A stretch of 55,238 bases of DNA from Fomitopsis serialis (Eukaryota; Basidiomycota; Agaricomycetes; Polyporales; Fomitopsidaceae): NCBI RefSeq assembly GCF_022376445.1, contig NW_025955223.1, forward strand, positions 1 to 55,238, given 5' to 3'. Numbering within the stretch: position 1 is the first letter of the stretch; every line of letters starts with the position of its first letter. Under the pieces are notes generated by a model. That model was not told the origin of the DNA. It saw only the letters and a program-made list of their open reading frames with translations, and did no database searches. A program made the translations under genes and the position numbers. Of this stretch, positions 10,545 to 22,334 are shown in pieces.

Positions 10545-10770
10545 CGGACTCCGGTGACATGATAAGGTACGTACAGGACCTTGCCCTGGACAACAAGACA
10601 GAATCCGGATTACCCTTGTCTCTATCCACTCGCTGATGAACCTCTGGGACGCTTGAATGCTCGCGGTGTCGATAAAATTGCCGCCCCTCTCGTTAAGCAT
10701 GGGAGTCCTGGAGCTCAAGCCACGTTCCTTGTGCGTTTGACCCATGAATAATTTGACCAATGCTCATGCC
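10545..10770 (-). pseudogene. aldo/keto reductase relic A
   Basis: The minus strand reads GMSIG (about 10770), then after a stop and frame change GGNFIDTA, then FISEWIETR and QGKVLY. These match, in order, the blocks [29 protein letters not shown] and the QGKVLYL exon end of the intact AKR genes at 42-52 kb. Most of the gene is missing and the frames are disrupted, so this is a dead fragment lying more than 30 kb from the living copies. Confidence 0.7.
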
Positions 10771-11067
10771 GTGACTGTCGATACAGACGGCAATATATAC
10801 ATACTAACGAGAAGGGCGAGCTGATGGCGGCCAAATTGCGCGTCGTCAACGTCGGAGGGGGTCCTGCCATCTCGTTCAGAGGTACTCAATGCGAGAGAGC
10901 TAGTGCCGAGGTACATATAAGAGTTTCAGATAGTTGAGGCTGATATCTGCGTACAGTTTTAATAGATCAATCAGTACATTAGCGACGCATTGTACAAGAT
11001 ACATGTTTTTACACCCAACATACTTAGCAAACTCTGGCAGTTCTGATCCAACCTGGAATAACAAAGA

Positions 11068-12635
11068 CTACGTGAAAGACACATTGGCATTAGTTTGCCA
11101 CGGAGGGAGCAACACGTCCAAGTACTGCTTGACACGTTCCCAAGTAAAGGGGGCAACCCTCAAAGTCAAGGCGCCGCGTTCGATGGTCGTCGACACTTCT
11201 TCTGCGCTGGGGAACGCAGGAATTTTGCCGCATAAGATTTGAACAGGTATCCTGAGGTCGGTCAATTGGCGGCAATGTTTAACAATGAACGCCAGCCCTT
11301 CGAGAGATGCCGCACGCTGAGCTTCAAGTTGATCCCCTCCCGTATGCACTTGTCCTGCGTAAGAGCCGACTCCTTCATACGTCAGCGTCAATAGCTTGAG
11401 TAGCGGAAATGCCTCGGCGATGCCCTGGCAGGTGGCGTTATCCAGCACAATCATATCCGAAAATATTTGAAGGGAGACGAGGCCGTTCAAGCGGCCCAGC
11501 AAGGGTCGCAAGATCTGTATACCGACCGTGAAATTGGGCTCCAGAGATTCCTTGTGGGCGAGGTAAAGCTTGAGCTCCCGTAGGGCAGTCCTGAATGGTG
11601 CCCGGCTCAACGCCTCGAGATGGGCGAAGAGTACTTCTTCGCCCAGGTGGCGGTAAACACGCGCTTTGACCGTAAGCTCGAACCGCTGCAGAGAAGGCGA
11701 CGAGATGGCCTCGACCAAGGCGAGAGTGATCTCGTTGATCAGGCCCGTGTGCAGCTGCAAGGTCTTCAATGCGGGAAAGCAGTGTCCGTCTGCCAGAGGG
11801 GCAGTAAACGAAGATCCACAGCGTTTGGGATCGAGCCGCACGACAACGTGCTCCAGGGTCGGGATCCCACCGAGAACGATTAGGCCACTCAGGGACAGTT
11901 GGTCGTTCGCGTCGAAGTGGGATATATGGGTGGTCGCTAAAGGCCGTACAGTGTCCTCCGTCAACGTGGGTGGCGGCCACTTTGCGCTGCTCGAAGGCCC
12001 GGTCAAGTGCAGACGGCTGAGTCGAGGGAAGAGACGGTTGGCTCGTTGGAATAGGGGTTCGGCGTCGTACGCGCATGCGTTGATATACAGCTCTTCTACC
12101 GCAGGGCCCGCGAAGATGTGGCTGTGGACGAGCAGTCCAAACCACTCCTTGTCGTCTTGAAACCAGATCGTGTGTACCGCAGGGAACAGAACCATGGATT
12201 GAGGGATGCCCCGCAGAAATTTCCCGGCGCTGTAGATATTCACAGTGCGGTCAAACTTCCAAGTGAAGCACTTGATATGGGAGGCATAAAACGCCAGGCG
12301 ACTGACGTCGAGACGGTTGGTATTCTATCCAATGGCGTCACGTTAATCGCTTCAAGGCAAAGGGGACCCAAGGGGTCACTTACTGGCTGCTCCCATAAAA
12401 GCTCGCGTCTCCTTTGATCCTTTTCCCAGACGTGGCCCGGGATTGTAGACATCAGCGGGACCAGTCCGCCTATGTGTTGCCACAAGACGGCCACGGCCAC
12501 AAAGTGAAATGTCTTGCATGTCCTGGCCATCCTGGCCACCGATGCCCTTCCATTGCGGCCTTCGTGGAGGTCGCCCATGACAATCTCAAGTACCTCTTGA
12601 ATCCGCAGACAACGGAGAGCGACGTCTTCAAACAT
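11068..12635 (-). CDS. F-box / leucine-rich-repeat-like protein
   Basis: Two exons, 12384-12635 and 11068-12324, are joined across a canonical GTAAGT...TAG intron in phase 0 and give 502 residues. The N-terminus (CLRIQEVLEIVMGDLHEG, VARMARTCKTFHFVAVAVLW) is the short F-box seen in many agaricomycete proteins. The rest is a run of leucine-rich segments such as LFPRLSRLHLTG, IPTLEHVVVRL, FPALKTLQLHTGLI, LRELKLYLAH and LLKLLTLTYEG. Such proteins are expected to bridge Skp1-Cullin ligases to substrates. The start at 12635 was preferred over an upstream in-frame Met at 12674 because the conserved block begins there. No target can be inferred. Confidence 0.88.
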
Positions 12636-14363
12636 GGTTGAAAGTAGGCGTGCTAGTCTATGAACGCGTCGCACGGCCTATCAATGGGGCTTCTCAAATG
12701 CGAGGCGATGCAACGTACCAAAAACACAGACAAGAATAAGCAAGCAGAGAGAGTTGAGAGACTACAGCGATCGTAAGGCAGGTATTTAAGAAGTGGCCTG
12801 TTGAGGCGCGCGGATTGCCGGAAGTTGGCCACAGCGGCCACGGGGCTTATGTAAATGCGCAGAGACAAAGCGAACCATGCAAGACAAAGAGGTATTGTTG
12901 GAAACGGCACATGGGCGGTATAGGTCCAAGCACCCGTCATCGCCGGGCACCCATAATGACTCTTCATCGTCCCTTTCTTTGCTTCTCGTCGTGTAGCACC
13001 CTCATCCTTCGAATGTGAAAATCTCAGGCCTGTGTTGACGTGAAGGGACTCACCTAGGGACATAACACGCTGACGCACTGGATCGATATATACGGTCCAG
13101 GCGCCTTGGGCAATCCGGAAATTAGGACTCGTAGGCAAGTGGCAGGCTGTGCATCCCTTCTGAGTGCTGACAATAATACACACCTACCTGGAAACCTTGC
13201 CAGTAGGTCAGCGCAATTGACATTCTCGGAACCTACCTTCGACTGCATGTCAGGTATGATCGAGGGCTGGTACTCGCTGAGGTCAAGAACGCTGAGACAT
13301 ACTGTGTACTGGCAGACTCGAAACGGAGGGCAAATGGACACCAGGTGATGCGTGAATTTCTTTCGCTGTACCACACAATTCTCACCCATGAACCTGCGGC
13401 TGGAAAGCTCCAAATCCTTAGCTTGCACCATTGACTACGGCGAAAGTATGCGCACATACAATTTGGCAGCGATTGATACACAAGACACGCCGCGTTGCTT
13501 GGATCCTCTCGTGAGCATTCGCCGTCGATTGCTGCTGCACGCTGCACGTTCAATTTGCGACTGGCAGATAGTATGTTCTGAGCGACGTCTTACAGGTCTA
13601 GCGTTGATTCTTCCTTTCCGCGAAAGCAGGAGAAGTAAATCAGACATGTCGAGGCTAGATCCAACCTCGTACGCCCCCACAAGGCTGCATTGCAGAGCTT
13701 ACCTAAGTCTGAACTAGGAATCAGGAAGTCAATAGGACAGCTGGTGGCGCCCATCGTCGCGCGAGCCAAAATCGAGCGCGTACTCGGAAGGGCAGTGCAA
13801 CGCTTGGATACTATGCGTTGTGTGTACTATTTGCTCTGGACAGAAACTCACTCACGTCCGTTGTTCAAACGTTCAACAGCCCTGAAGGAGGTCTTCCGGC
13901 CAGAAGCCGCTTCAGCTCATTTGCGACGGACTAAGTTGGGATAGACCCGGTACCGGCCGCAAACCGCTCCACTGCTGAGTCGTCGGATTCCGAGCGCATT
14001 TACTAGTAGACGGGTAAGTAGTGTTGCCATACTATGACATACCGCCTTGACAGTACTAACATTTGACCGAGTTCGGGCAGTCATTGTGATGATGAAGCGA
14101 TACATACATAAGTACCACTTCGGGGAACGAAGAACATAAGTACAAAATTTGTCGATCATGATGATCTAGCCGCCGAGCGGCCGAACTTGTGCCCTACCTC
14201 GACCAGACGACCTGCCATACGTTTGGACATTAGCTGTCTTCTGCTTTCTCTATTCCGATTCTCCATACACGGCTGCGTGGAAAGAGACTTCACGGGGTTC
14301 AATTGGCATCGTTGTATGTCGCGAAGTTCGTCAGCCCGATATGAAGAGGCAAGAGCGCACAAC
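12636..14363. other. intergenic, no supported gene
   Basis: Several open frames of 80-176 codons overlap here on both strands (for example 12653-13183 minus and 13054-13431 minus). None has a recognisable domain or a consistent splice pattern. The divergent F-box genes on either side imply that it contains two promoters. Confidence 0.4.
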
Positions 14364-15671
14364 ATGACAATTCCTCTACACCAACTTCCGCACGAACTAC
14401 TCTCCACGATATTCCAGGGCACCCTTCTCCCTGCTCATCAACGACATGGCGATCGTGATGTGAAGAACCTTCTCAGGCTCACCGCTGTCTGCAGTCATTG
14501 GCGCGATGTCGCGCAAAACACAGCGACATTCTGGACAACGATCCGCTTGGATGACGATGTGCGACTTCTCGCACTCCATCTGCGCTGCTCCCATAACGCG
14601 CTCATCAGCGTGTACGCGAATGGCTCGCGCGACGGCCGCTGGGCGTCGAAGGCGCAGCTGCTCATCCCGCACGCCGCGCGGGTCGTCAAGCTCGACCTTC
14701 GTCTATGGCCCGCCGTGTGTACCGAGGCGTCCTGGTACCACGTATCCTCCCTTCTCGGCTGCCCGATGCCCGCACTCACCTCGCTGCGCGTCGACGCGAA
14801 CGACGTCGGCGTCTTCGCGCTGCCCCCGATCAACCTTGGCCTCTTCCCGCAGCTGCAGTCGCTCACGCTGCACGAGACCGAGCCGGCGTGGGACCCCCCT
14901 CTGATGTCAAACGTGACCGTCGTCCAGATGTACGGCCTCCTGTGGCAGCAGCAGCCGACCCTCGACGAGTTCCTCCGGCTGCTGTCCTCGATGCCCCGTT
15001 TACAGGCCCTATTCTGTCTGAACTGCGGGATGAAGATTGCCCGCAATTACGGAGGGAATGCTGTCGACTCGCGCACGCGAGGTGTCGTGCCGCTGCGGGA
15101 AATACGATCTTTGAAGCTCAAGGACGACTCGCACCGGCCGCTCGCGGTCGTTCTGAAGTACCTGTCGCTCCCGAGCACGGCCACGGTCGACGTGGACTAC
15201 GCGCCGACCTTGGATATGTACCTGAATAGGGACGTCCGCGACCCGGGCGCCATCATGGTGGTGGGCTGGATGCGCAGGCTGCAGGCTGCGTTCCTGGAGA
15301 GAGGGTTAACGGATGAGGTGAGTGATGCCGTGTCGTCCGCCCCAAACTGCTCTCGATCGTTTCATCAGGAGGTACTGGGGATTGACAAGCTGCTGACTAT
15401 TATTGAGAATTACAAAGGCATGACCGCCCATCGTTTGACTGTGAGTTGTCGTTCCGAATTCAGAGTCGCTGTTCACTCCTTTGAGTGACCCACTCGTGAC
15501 GTGTGGTTACTGACTATCCATGTCTTCGCGCAGTTCTCGAACATCATGATGGTCGTCCATCGCATATATACCCTACCCCCACATAAAGTGCACCGGAGTG
15601 GCGAGTTCAAATTCAGAAAACGTGCATACGTCCTGTACTCGAGATGGCAGGCCCTGGCAAATACGATTTAA
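14364..15671 (+). CDS. F-box protein
   Basis: The start Met at 14364 is placed directly before a typical F-box-like domain: IPLHQLPHELLSTIFQGTLL, then LLRLTAVCSHWRDVAQNTAT and FWTTIRL. The remainder contains leucine-rich segments (ALTSLRVDAND, LFPQLQSLTLHE, REIRSLKLKDD). The main exon ends at 15317. A 51-nt intron (15318-15368), a 72-nt exon (15369-15440) and a 93-nt intron (15441-15533) lead to a final exon ending with TAA at 15671. The joined last exon is open for 45 codons and keeps phase, but the 51-nt intron is also a multiple of three and could be retained. If the second intron is not removed, the protein ends at 15488. The presumed role is substrate adaptor of an SCF ubiquitin ligase; the substrate is unknown. 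Confidence 0.82.
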
Positions 15672-16737
15672 CGAAGATCATGTCGCTCGCCTGCTTCCCT
15701 AGGCTTTCCCGCGTCCGTCTGCTTATACATTGCGACTCAAGTACTCACAATAGGACGATTTCCAGCATGACAGCCCGTCCTCAGCGGCATGCAACGTAGT
15801 GCAGCATTACGGCGAGATCGGCAACGCACTTCCTACGACGGACATCACTGGCCACACAACTGATCGCCTAGTTGACTACCTGTCATTCCACTTCATCTTC
15901 CGCCGCTGCTTATGACGCAAGTCATACGCCGCCGCCGTACGAGTATATAAGGGCGAGTCATAGTCCCTCTTCTTCTTTCTACCATCATTGTCATATTCTA
16001 CGCGCAAAGGACACCGGCCACAACCTGCTAGTTTTTGCTGCTGTGCATACGCGATTGGAGGTAGGTTTCGTTGCTATCTTCATGAATGCCAGCGATGTAA
16101 AGTTCCGACATCGTTTCTTACTCGGAGCTCATCTGGGCAGGAAGCTTGTACGCCCCGTCTCTCAGTGACGAGGATTCGGGGACAGCAAGTTGTGAGTGCT
16201 CGTATTATCCATACTCGGCCCGCGTTTGTCTGGAAGAGCATGACTGTCTGCATCGCTACAGTCTCAAGTACATTTTGCTCGACGTCGACGACCGTGTGTT
16301 GTCTCATTCCGGAGCGCACGCAGGGCAGCTTGAAGGAAATATGTTTAACTTCTAGGCGCTTACAACACAGTCGCGTCGCGCTCACGGGTGCGTGTTGTTC
16401 ATGACATCACGCGTCCTCTCATCCACGGTGGCGCCTCCTCCGTAGGATGATGACTCTTGCAGAACAGTTGGTGTCTATTTTCCGCTCTTGTTCCGTCGCT
16501 GTTCCGCGACTACGTCCGAACACGCCCATTGGTGACAAGTGACTGGAGTTGGCGACGCCCCGTCGGCGAAGCGCATCTAAGCCGCTCAGAGTGATGTCAT
16601 GTACTACACCTCTTCCAAGCTCAGCACGGCGCAGGCATGGCAGATATATATACGCTGCCATGGCTCTCTATACGAGCGCTACTCTCCCCTTACCTGTCGA
16701 TTGACTTGCACACAGAACCAGGTCGCTGTCATACGCC
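15672..16737. other. intergenic with orphan TATA element
   Basis: A good TATATAA box at 15944-15950 is followed by pyrimidine-rich sequence and small open frames (15872-16168, 15988-16404) with no family match. A second TATATATA at 16645-16652 serves the downstream FMN enzyme. The first box may mark an unrecognised short transcript. Confidence 0.35.
16645..16652 (+). promoter_or_regulatory. TATA box of the FMN dehydrogenase gene
   Basis: TATATATA lies about 85 nt before the start codon at 16738, a usual spacing for basidiomycete core promoters. Confidence 0.45.
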
Positions 16738-18519
16738 ATGGACCCAGAAAACCAGCCGAAAGGACCTTCGCCACACTACTCGCTTTACCAGCGTGAGGTC
16801 TTCAAACGGGGTGGAGAGACAGGAGAGCGTGAGTCTACATCCGTGAACCTCAACCCTCGCGTCTAGTCTCACACATACTTTGCATCTAGTTCCGACGTTC
16901 TCTGTGCACCCAGAGGAGTTGCAGGAGTCTGTCAAGAAGAAGCTCAACGACAGGGGATATTTCTATGCCAACTCGAACGCCGGCATCGGGTGGACAGACC
17001 GCGCGAACAGGGAGGCGTTCTATAGATGGCGCATCATTCCACGCACGCTGGTCGACACGACCGTCCGCGACCTGACAAGTGAGTGGTTTCGTTCGTGCTG
17101 TGTCGGTTACTCGAGGGTGACGGTCGCAATCAGCAACTATCTTTGGTCACAAGATACCTGCCCCGATCATGTTTGCACCAATTGGTATCAATAAACTCTA
17201 CCATCCTCTTGGCGAGCTCGTCCCGGCAAAGATCGCGGGCGAACTTGGGATCCCCGTATGTATCTTTACGAAATTTTATTGACGTTCGTTAACCGAACTT
17301 GTCTTGCACGTAGTATTGTCTGTCTACGGCGGGCTCGCAATCTATCGAGGACGTGGCAAAGGCCAACGATCTCGGGGCGTCTATCAAGAACGAGAGCAAC
17401 AGCGTACATTCTTACAGTGGCCCTAATGGTGGAAACGCAAACAGTCCGCGATTCTTCCAGCTCTACATGGGACATGATGACGAGATCGTGAGTTATGTAA
17501 CTCGGGATGCGGGACGCATGCTGACTGTCTGCGTATCCTCGCAAGACGCTGTCACTCATCAACCGCGCTTGGAAGTCCGGTTACGACGCGCTCATGCTGA
17601 CTACAGATACCTGGCAGCTCGCGTGGAGGCCGACAGACATCAATATTGCGAACTACACGTTCTACTACCCCAGCACGGTGAGCATTCCTCTGAGAGATCG
17701 AGAATATCACGTTGAGGGTCCGTCTAGGCCGGTAATGAGATCGGAACGTCAGACCCGGTGTTCATGAAGAAGCATGGGGAGGATCTGAAGAAGGACTCGG
17801 GCAAGTGGATTGACCACAGTGTGTGGCACGGGAAACCCCACACATGGGAGAAGGTCCGCTGGCTCATCGGCGAGGTATGCTTCCCGGGAACGCCCTGAGA
17901 CTGAAACAATGTTGAGCGAACACACCCACAGTGGAAGCGTATCTCCAACGGTCGTCCGTTCGTCATAAAGGGTATCCAGAACGCTGAAGATGCACTGAAG
18001 GCGTATGAAGTCGGATGTGAGGGCATCGTCGTGACGAACCACGCGGGCCGCCAGGTCGACGGCGCTGTTGGCAGCCTGGAGGTGTTGCCCGAGATCGCTG
18101 AAGCAGTCGGTGATAGTACGTATCACATTTGACTACCAACGGTGGCATGAACTGACAATGCTGTGTGCGTCCAGAGATGACCATCATCTTTGACTCCGGC
18201 GTGAGGACGGGCGCAGATGTATTCAAGGCAATCGCACTCGGCGCGCACGTCGTCGAGGTCGGACGGCTGTATGTCTGGGGCATGGCCCACGAGGGCGAGT
18301 ATGGGTGTCGGCATGTCATGAAGAGCCTGCTCGCGGTGCGTTTCTTCGTCCTTGTGTCCTCGTGAACACATCCAACTCACATCCTCATAGGACTTGGATA
18401 TTCTGATGACGGTTGGGGGCTACCAAAGTATCACGAAGGACGTGTATAACAACAGGAAGGCGCTGAAGTACAATTCGAGTGGTGTGCCACCCGGTCCCGG
18501 TGAGCATGCGAAGTTGTGA
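16738..18519 (+). CDS. FMN-dependent alpha-hydroxy-acid dehydrogenase/oxidase
   Basis: Nine exons (16738-16828, 16890-17078, 17134-17255, 17314-17487, 17546-17677, 17728-17874, 17932-18115, 18175-18335, 18391-18519) give 442 residues in one continuous frame. The protein belongs to the lactate oxidase/glycolate oxidase/flavocytochrome b2 superfamily, which uses FMN to oxidise 2-hydroxy acids. Visible blocks are IPAPIMFAPIGINKLYHPLG, LSTAGSQSIEDVA, RFFQLYMGHDDEI, ALMLTTDTWQLAWRP, RPFVIKGIQ with the conserved Lys, VTNHAGRQVDG with the catalytic His and Arg, and FDSGVRTGADVFKAIALGA for phosphate binding. GGR of the usual NHGGRQ is AGR here. No heme domain or targeting peptide is present, so it is more like the lactate 2-monooxygenase type than cytochrome b2. 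The acceptor of exon 5 is AAG, the only weak junction. Confidence 0.92.
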
Positions 18520-19254
18520 GCCCACAGCGGTGGGCGAGACCTTCTTACTGTAGAGTACTGTGTAACTGTATAGAATACTGTATCTTCATTCTGATGGGCT
18601 GTTCTGTCACGTTCTTTACATTTAGCGTCCAAGGGACTGCTGCAATGTGCCTCCTATAGTATGCACAAGCGGTCCAAAAATCAAGGGAGAACAGTCAACG
18701 ACTGGAGGTGATGAGTTTCACGTGCTATGGACTACGTTGTCCATGGCCATGATTGCTCCGAGCTCACGATGAGTTTCGAACGACTTTTCACCTGCAAAGC
18801 TTTGTCAATGCTACTTTTGTTACCCTCTCTGTTTAAATCTTCGCAATGGGAATCCATAGTCATTCGAGGCGCACCCGCTCACCAGTGACCGCGTCCACAG
18901 TGAGTGAGTACTTGAACTGGCACATTGAATAAACCATCGAAGCTGAAGCGCTGAAGCTCGAAGGACTGCTTTCCTTTGGACTGTAATCATGCTTGGAGCA
19001 TAGATACGACGTCTGTTTACTCCGTAGACGGTAAGTCCTGCTGAGCTGCAGACGCTTGTATGCTCTCATATTCGACATCGGGACGACTCTTAAGCTCTTT
19101 GTCTTCGGCATCCCGCATCCGCTGCCCTCAACTTGCGAAGGTCTCTTGCTTGCTCTTACCACAAGGGCCTGTTTACAACGCGCAGAATCCATACACGACA
19201 CTGGGCCCTGCTTGTTTACGACGCACGCACACGATCTCAAGACACTATACTACC
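18520..19254. other. intergenic, no supported gene
   Basis: Short open frames only. It holds the 3' flank of the FMN enzyme and the promoter of the exopolyphosphatase. There is a small GCTGAAGC repetition near 18945. Confidence 0.45.
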
Positions 19255-20746
19255 ATGGTCTCAGGCTCAACGCCGGATCTGAAGGCACCCCAGGAGGCGA
19301 GCCCTTCGGATACGCTGCGCGTGTTCCTCCGTCGCACGAAAACAGAGTATCTAGAGGCTGTCCACAATGGGAGAGGGAAGGAATGGACTGTCGTGATGGG
19401 GAACGAGGCGGGTGGTACGTAGCCTGTTGTCTCCCCTCTGGTGAAATCGCACTGAAATCCGATGACATTGCCATCCTGCGCTCCCTTACATTAACCCTAC
19501 TCGTCATCTGGCTATCTGCAACGTTGGCGTAGACTTGGACTCGCTCGCAAGTGCCATCGCCTACGCATGGTACCTCTCCCAGGAGCAGCAGTCACCATCC
19601 GTCGCTCTCGTGCAAACCCCGCGCGGGGATCTGCATCTGCGCGCTGAGAACGCGCACGCACTCGCGCTCGCCGGCCTCAGCTTTGACGACCTGCTTTGCA
19701 TGGACGATGCGTCGCCCTCCGAGTCCACGTCCTTGCCCTTTCCTTCCACGACATTCGCGCTAGTCGACCACAACCGGTTAAGTGCCCAATTCTCTGTCGA
19801 CAACTCGGACGCACGCGTCGTTGCGATTATCGATCACCACGCCGACGAGGGCCTGCACACCGAGGCAAACCCGCGGATTGTCACACAGGGCATAGGCAGC
19901 TGCGCGGCGCTCGTAGCATCGTTTCTCCAAGACAAGTGCCCAGAGCACATTCCCCGGGAGCTCGCAATGCTGCTTCTATCTGCAATTATCATCGACACGG
20001 GCGGAATGACTCCCGGTGGCAAGGCGGTGGAGGTCGATCAGAGGGCAGCCGCGTTCCTCGCCTCGAGATGCACGCTCGCCCCCACAGACCCGGCCGGTCT
20101 TTCACTAGCGCCCGAAAGTTCCTCGGACGCGATACCGCCCCTGCATGAGTCCCCGGTGATCCAGCAGCTAAACGCCACTCTGCAGACGAAGAAGAACTCC
20201 GTCGCACATCTCGGGGTGCGCGACCTCCTCCGGCGGGACTACAAGGAGTACGCGCTCACGCCTGCGTTCGCGCCCAGCCGAGAACTGCTCATTGGGCTCG
20301 CGTCCGTCCCGCTCGGGCTCGCTGCGTTCGTGCCGCGGGACGAGGCGCAGTTCGTCCGGGACACAAGGGGCTGGATGGACGAACGCGGGCTGAGCGCCCT
20401 CGGCGTGCTCACGTCGTTCCGGGACGAGAAGAAGGCGGGGAAGAGCGGGAAGGGCAAGCACCGCAGAGAACAACTGTGGATCGTGCGCGCGAGGGACGAC
20501 GCGCCCGGGGAGCATGGCGGGGAACTCGCGCGCAGGCTCTTCCATGGCCTGGAGGGCAGCGAAGATCTGAGACTGAAGAAGCGGAAGTGGGAAAAGATTG
20601 GAATGGAGCCTGCGGTGTGGGATAGATCGGGAGGTGCATTCGCCGAGGGATGGCGCGTGAAAGCATGGAAGCAGAAGAATACAGATGCGACCAGGAAGGC
20701 GACCGCACCCATCGTTAAGGCAATTGTGGAAGGTCGTGGCGTGTAG
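19255..20746 (+). CDS. PPX1: exopolyphosphatase, DHH family (PPX1-type)
   Basis: Two exons, 19255-19414 and 19533-20746, join across a GTACGT...GTAG intron inside the codon for the first metal-binding Asp, giving 457 residues. Family motifs are in order: MGNEAGDLDSLASAIAYAW (motif I with the D-x-D), FALVDHNRLS (motif II), VVAIIDHHADEGLH (the DHH motif) and LLSAIIIDTGGMTPGGK (motif IV). A C-terminal DHHA2-like region follows with LLRRDYKEY and a basic, lysine-rich stretch. The enzyme is expected to release phosphate from the ends of polyphosphate in a metal-dependent way, as in yeast Ppx1. The start at 19255 precedes a short linker and the conserved FLRRTKTEYLEA helix. Confidence 0.93.
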
Positions 20747-21832
20747 AGAGCAGTTCCGTATCTACTAGTAAACGACCTTGGATGATGACCTTTCTGGTGC
20801 GACTATTCTGTTCACCGGCCACGATTCTGCGCTCAACGTACAAAGAGGGTGATACATGGTAGGGTCGGGCTCGAGGCGACCCATAATGATTAATGAGGTT
20901 CCGAAGGCAATGTATAAGGGTCCTGGCAAGGTGAGTTTTCGAGCCGAGTGCTAATGCAAATGGCTGATGCGTTTGGTGCACTGACAGCCCCTCAGTGAGA
21001 TCGGTCTTCATGACGACGCTCTCGGACTAAGATTAATTGGACAGTTCTTGTATGACCTTCAGTCGAAGACGACGAATACCGCTGGGGTCATATACTACCT
21101 GGAAATTTATGGTAAACGCCAACGTAGTCATTTGTGTCCTTACCTGTCGCTGACAGTCACGCCCTGGATCTGCAGTATACGTCAACTCGGCATTAGCAGT
21201 GTGAGTGTCGACAAACTCACAAGGAACTATCACACTCACGTCGACCATGCCTATGGAGTGCGCTACCGTGCCTGTTGGTCGCAGCGACCGATCGAGCAGT
21301 GGTTCCGACCAAGTTCCGACCACTGAACGTTGAACACGGCATCTCACTGTTACTCCAGAGAACTCGCCTTCGCCTCCACAGTGGTAATCACCATGCATCT
21401 GTATCGAGTCGCCTTGCTCACATGTATGTAAGTACGAAGCAGTTCATCTCGCCAGTAGCACGACCCGTCATAAGAACTAGTGTCCGCTGCGTGACATTCC
21501 AGTTCTGCTCAGTACATCTGACAATGCCTCACCGATTCTCTGATAGCTTACGCATCGACAAGAGTGATCAATAACATACATGTACGCACGTTGAGGTACG
21601 CGGTTCACGTCTCATTGAGTGAGCCAGTGACGTGCCCTTATATCATAGTCATGTTGGGGGCATATGCATGCGTGAGAGTAACATACAGGAATGGGGAGGA
21701 TGCGGGTGATACAACTGCGATGCGGATCCCCATGCCTGCCACGGTCCCAGACCAACGTCCGCAGCGGAAAGCAAGGGAAGCGAGGCTCCCTGAGGACGAC
21801 GCCAAGCGTCGAGAGTGTGTCGAGGAGAAGGT
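20747..21832. other. intergenic with a DUF6534 relic
   Basis: Apart from the relic at 21045-21200 I see only non-conserved open frames. Two near-identical GTTCCGACCA words occur at about 21300-21320. Confidence 0.4.
21045..21200 (+). pseudogene. DUF6534 gene relic
   Basis: Two consecutive exon-like segments read FLYDLQSKTTNTAGVIYYLE (21045-21111) and VYVNSALA (21176-21200). They match YIYDIHSGSTNITAVVYFAE and VYCNTGMA of the gene at 334-2404. The flanking splice signals match too (TGGACAG acceptor, GGTRA donor, CAG|TATAC acceptor, GTGTGAGT donor). I could not find the upstream transmembrane exons or the C-terminal exon, so this looks like a fragment of a second DUF6534 gene. Confidence 0.6.
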
Positions 21833-22334
21833 TTACTTCTCGGGGTTGGGGTTCCTGCGAGAAGATATTCGGTTAGCGTCTACACGGCGAAACGTAGTGA
21901 AAATGAGGAAGAGTCAGATAGGAGCGAAAGACAAGATGCGTGGTTATCAACATAGGTATTCAGTGTGAACTATGCTATGGTTTGGTTGTATCATCTTCGA
22001 AGACGAGACCAGGCCATCGAGACCAGGAGAGAAAATAAAATACTGGCACTCACATTCTCCGCTTGCCACCGGGGAGAGTGGTGACATTCACGAAGCTGCA
22101 CCTAGCGTGAGCGATTGGTTTCCTTTGAGAAGTCTATGACTACGTACCGACGGTTGTAGATCATCCGCTTCTTAGCACGGCCCTTGGGAGTTTTCTTCTT
22201 CTCCTGCTTTTCGACCTTGGGGGTCTGCGACTTGACTTTGCCGGCACGGGCGAGGGATCCGTGAACTAGCAGAAAAATTGTTGCGTCGGCACCTCTCTGC
22301 TCGCCGATGGGCACAAAAACCGACCTTTTCCCAT
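21833..22334 (-). CDS. RPS30: 40S ribosomal protein eS30
   Basis: Four exons are read leftward: 22325-22334 (10 nt, ATG GGA AAA G), 22148-22265, 22054-22095 and 21833-21854. They give a 63-residue protein, the same length as the yeast protein: [20 protein letters not shown], then [37 protein letters not shown]. The residues before MGK are absent, so this is the free fungal form without the ubiquitin-like fusion found in animals. The 10-nt first exon and 22-nt last exon explain why simple ORF scans miss both ends. The protein sits in the small ribosomal subunit near the decoding site. All junctions are GT-AG and in phase. Confidence 0.95.

Larger units (their letters stand above)
9873..11067. 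other. spacer with an AKR relic and an unassigned frame
   Basis: No intact gene is recognised. A 92-codon open frame (10008-10286, +) resembles nothing I know. A nearby stretch (10282-10398, +) reads CPGIRYCDQADYVLPMEG and SRHAFGMRDSINWM and ends at a good GTAAGT donor, so it could be an exon of an unknown gene. The minus strand at 10545-10770 holds a decayed AKR (separate entry). Confidence 0.4.

Noticed and set aside
11438..12145. 235-codon frame on the minus strand
   Set aside because: It is a shifted frame of the F-box/LRR gene; the leucine-rich pattern is in the other frame.
12653..13183. 176-codon open frame on the minus strand upstream of the F-box gene
   Set aside because: It has no recognisable domain, low complexity and no paralogue or splice support, so it is listed only as intergenic.
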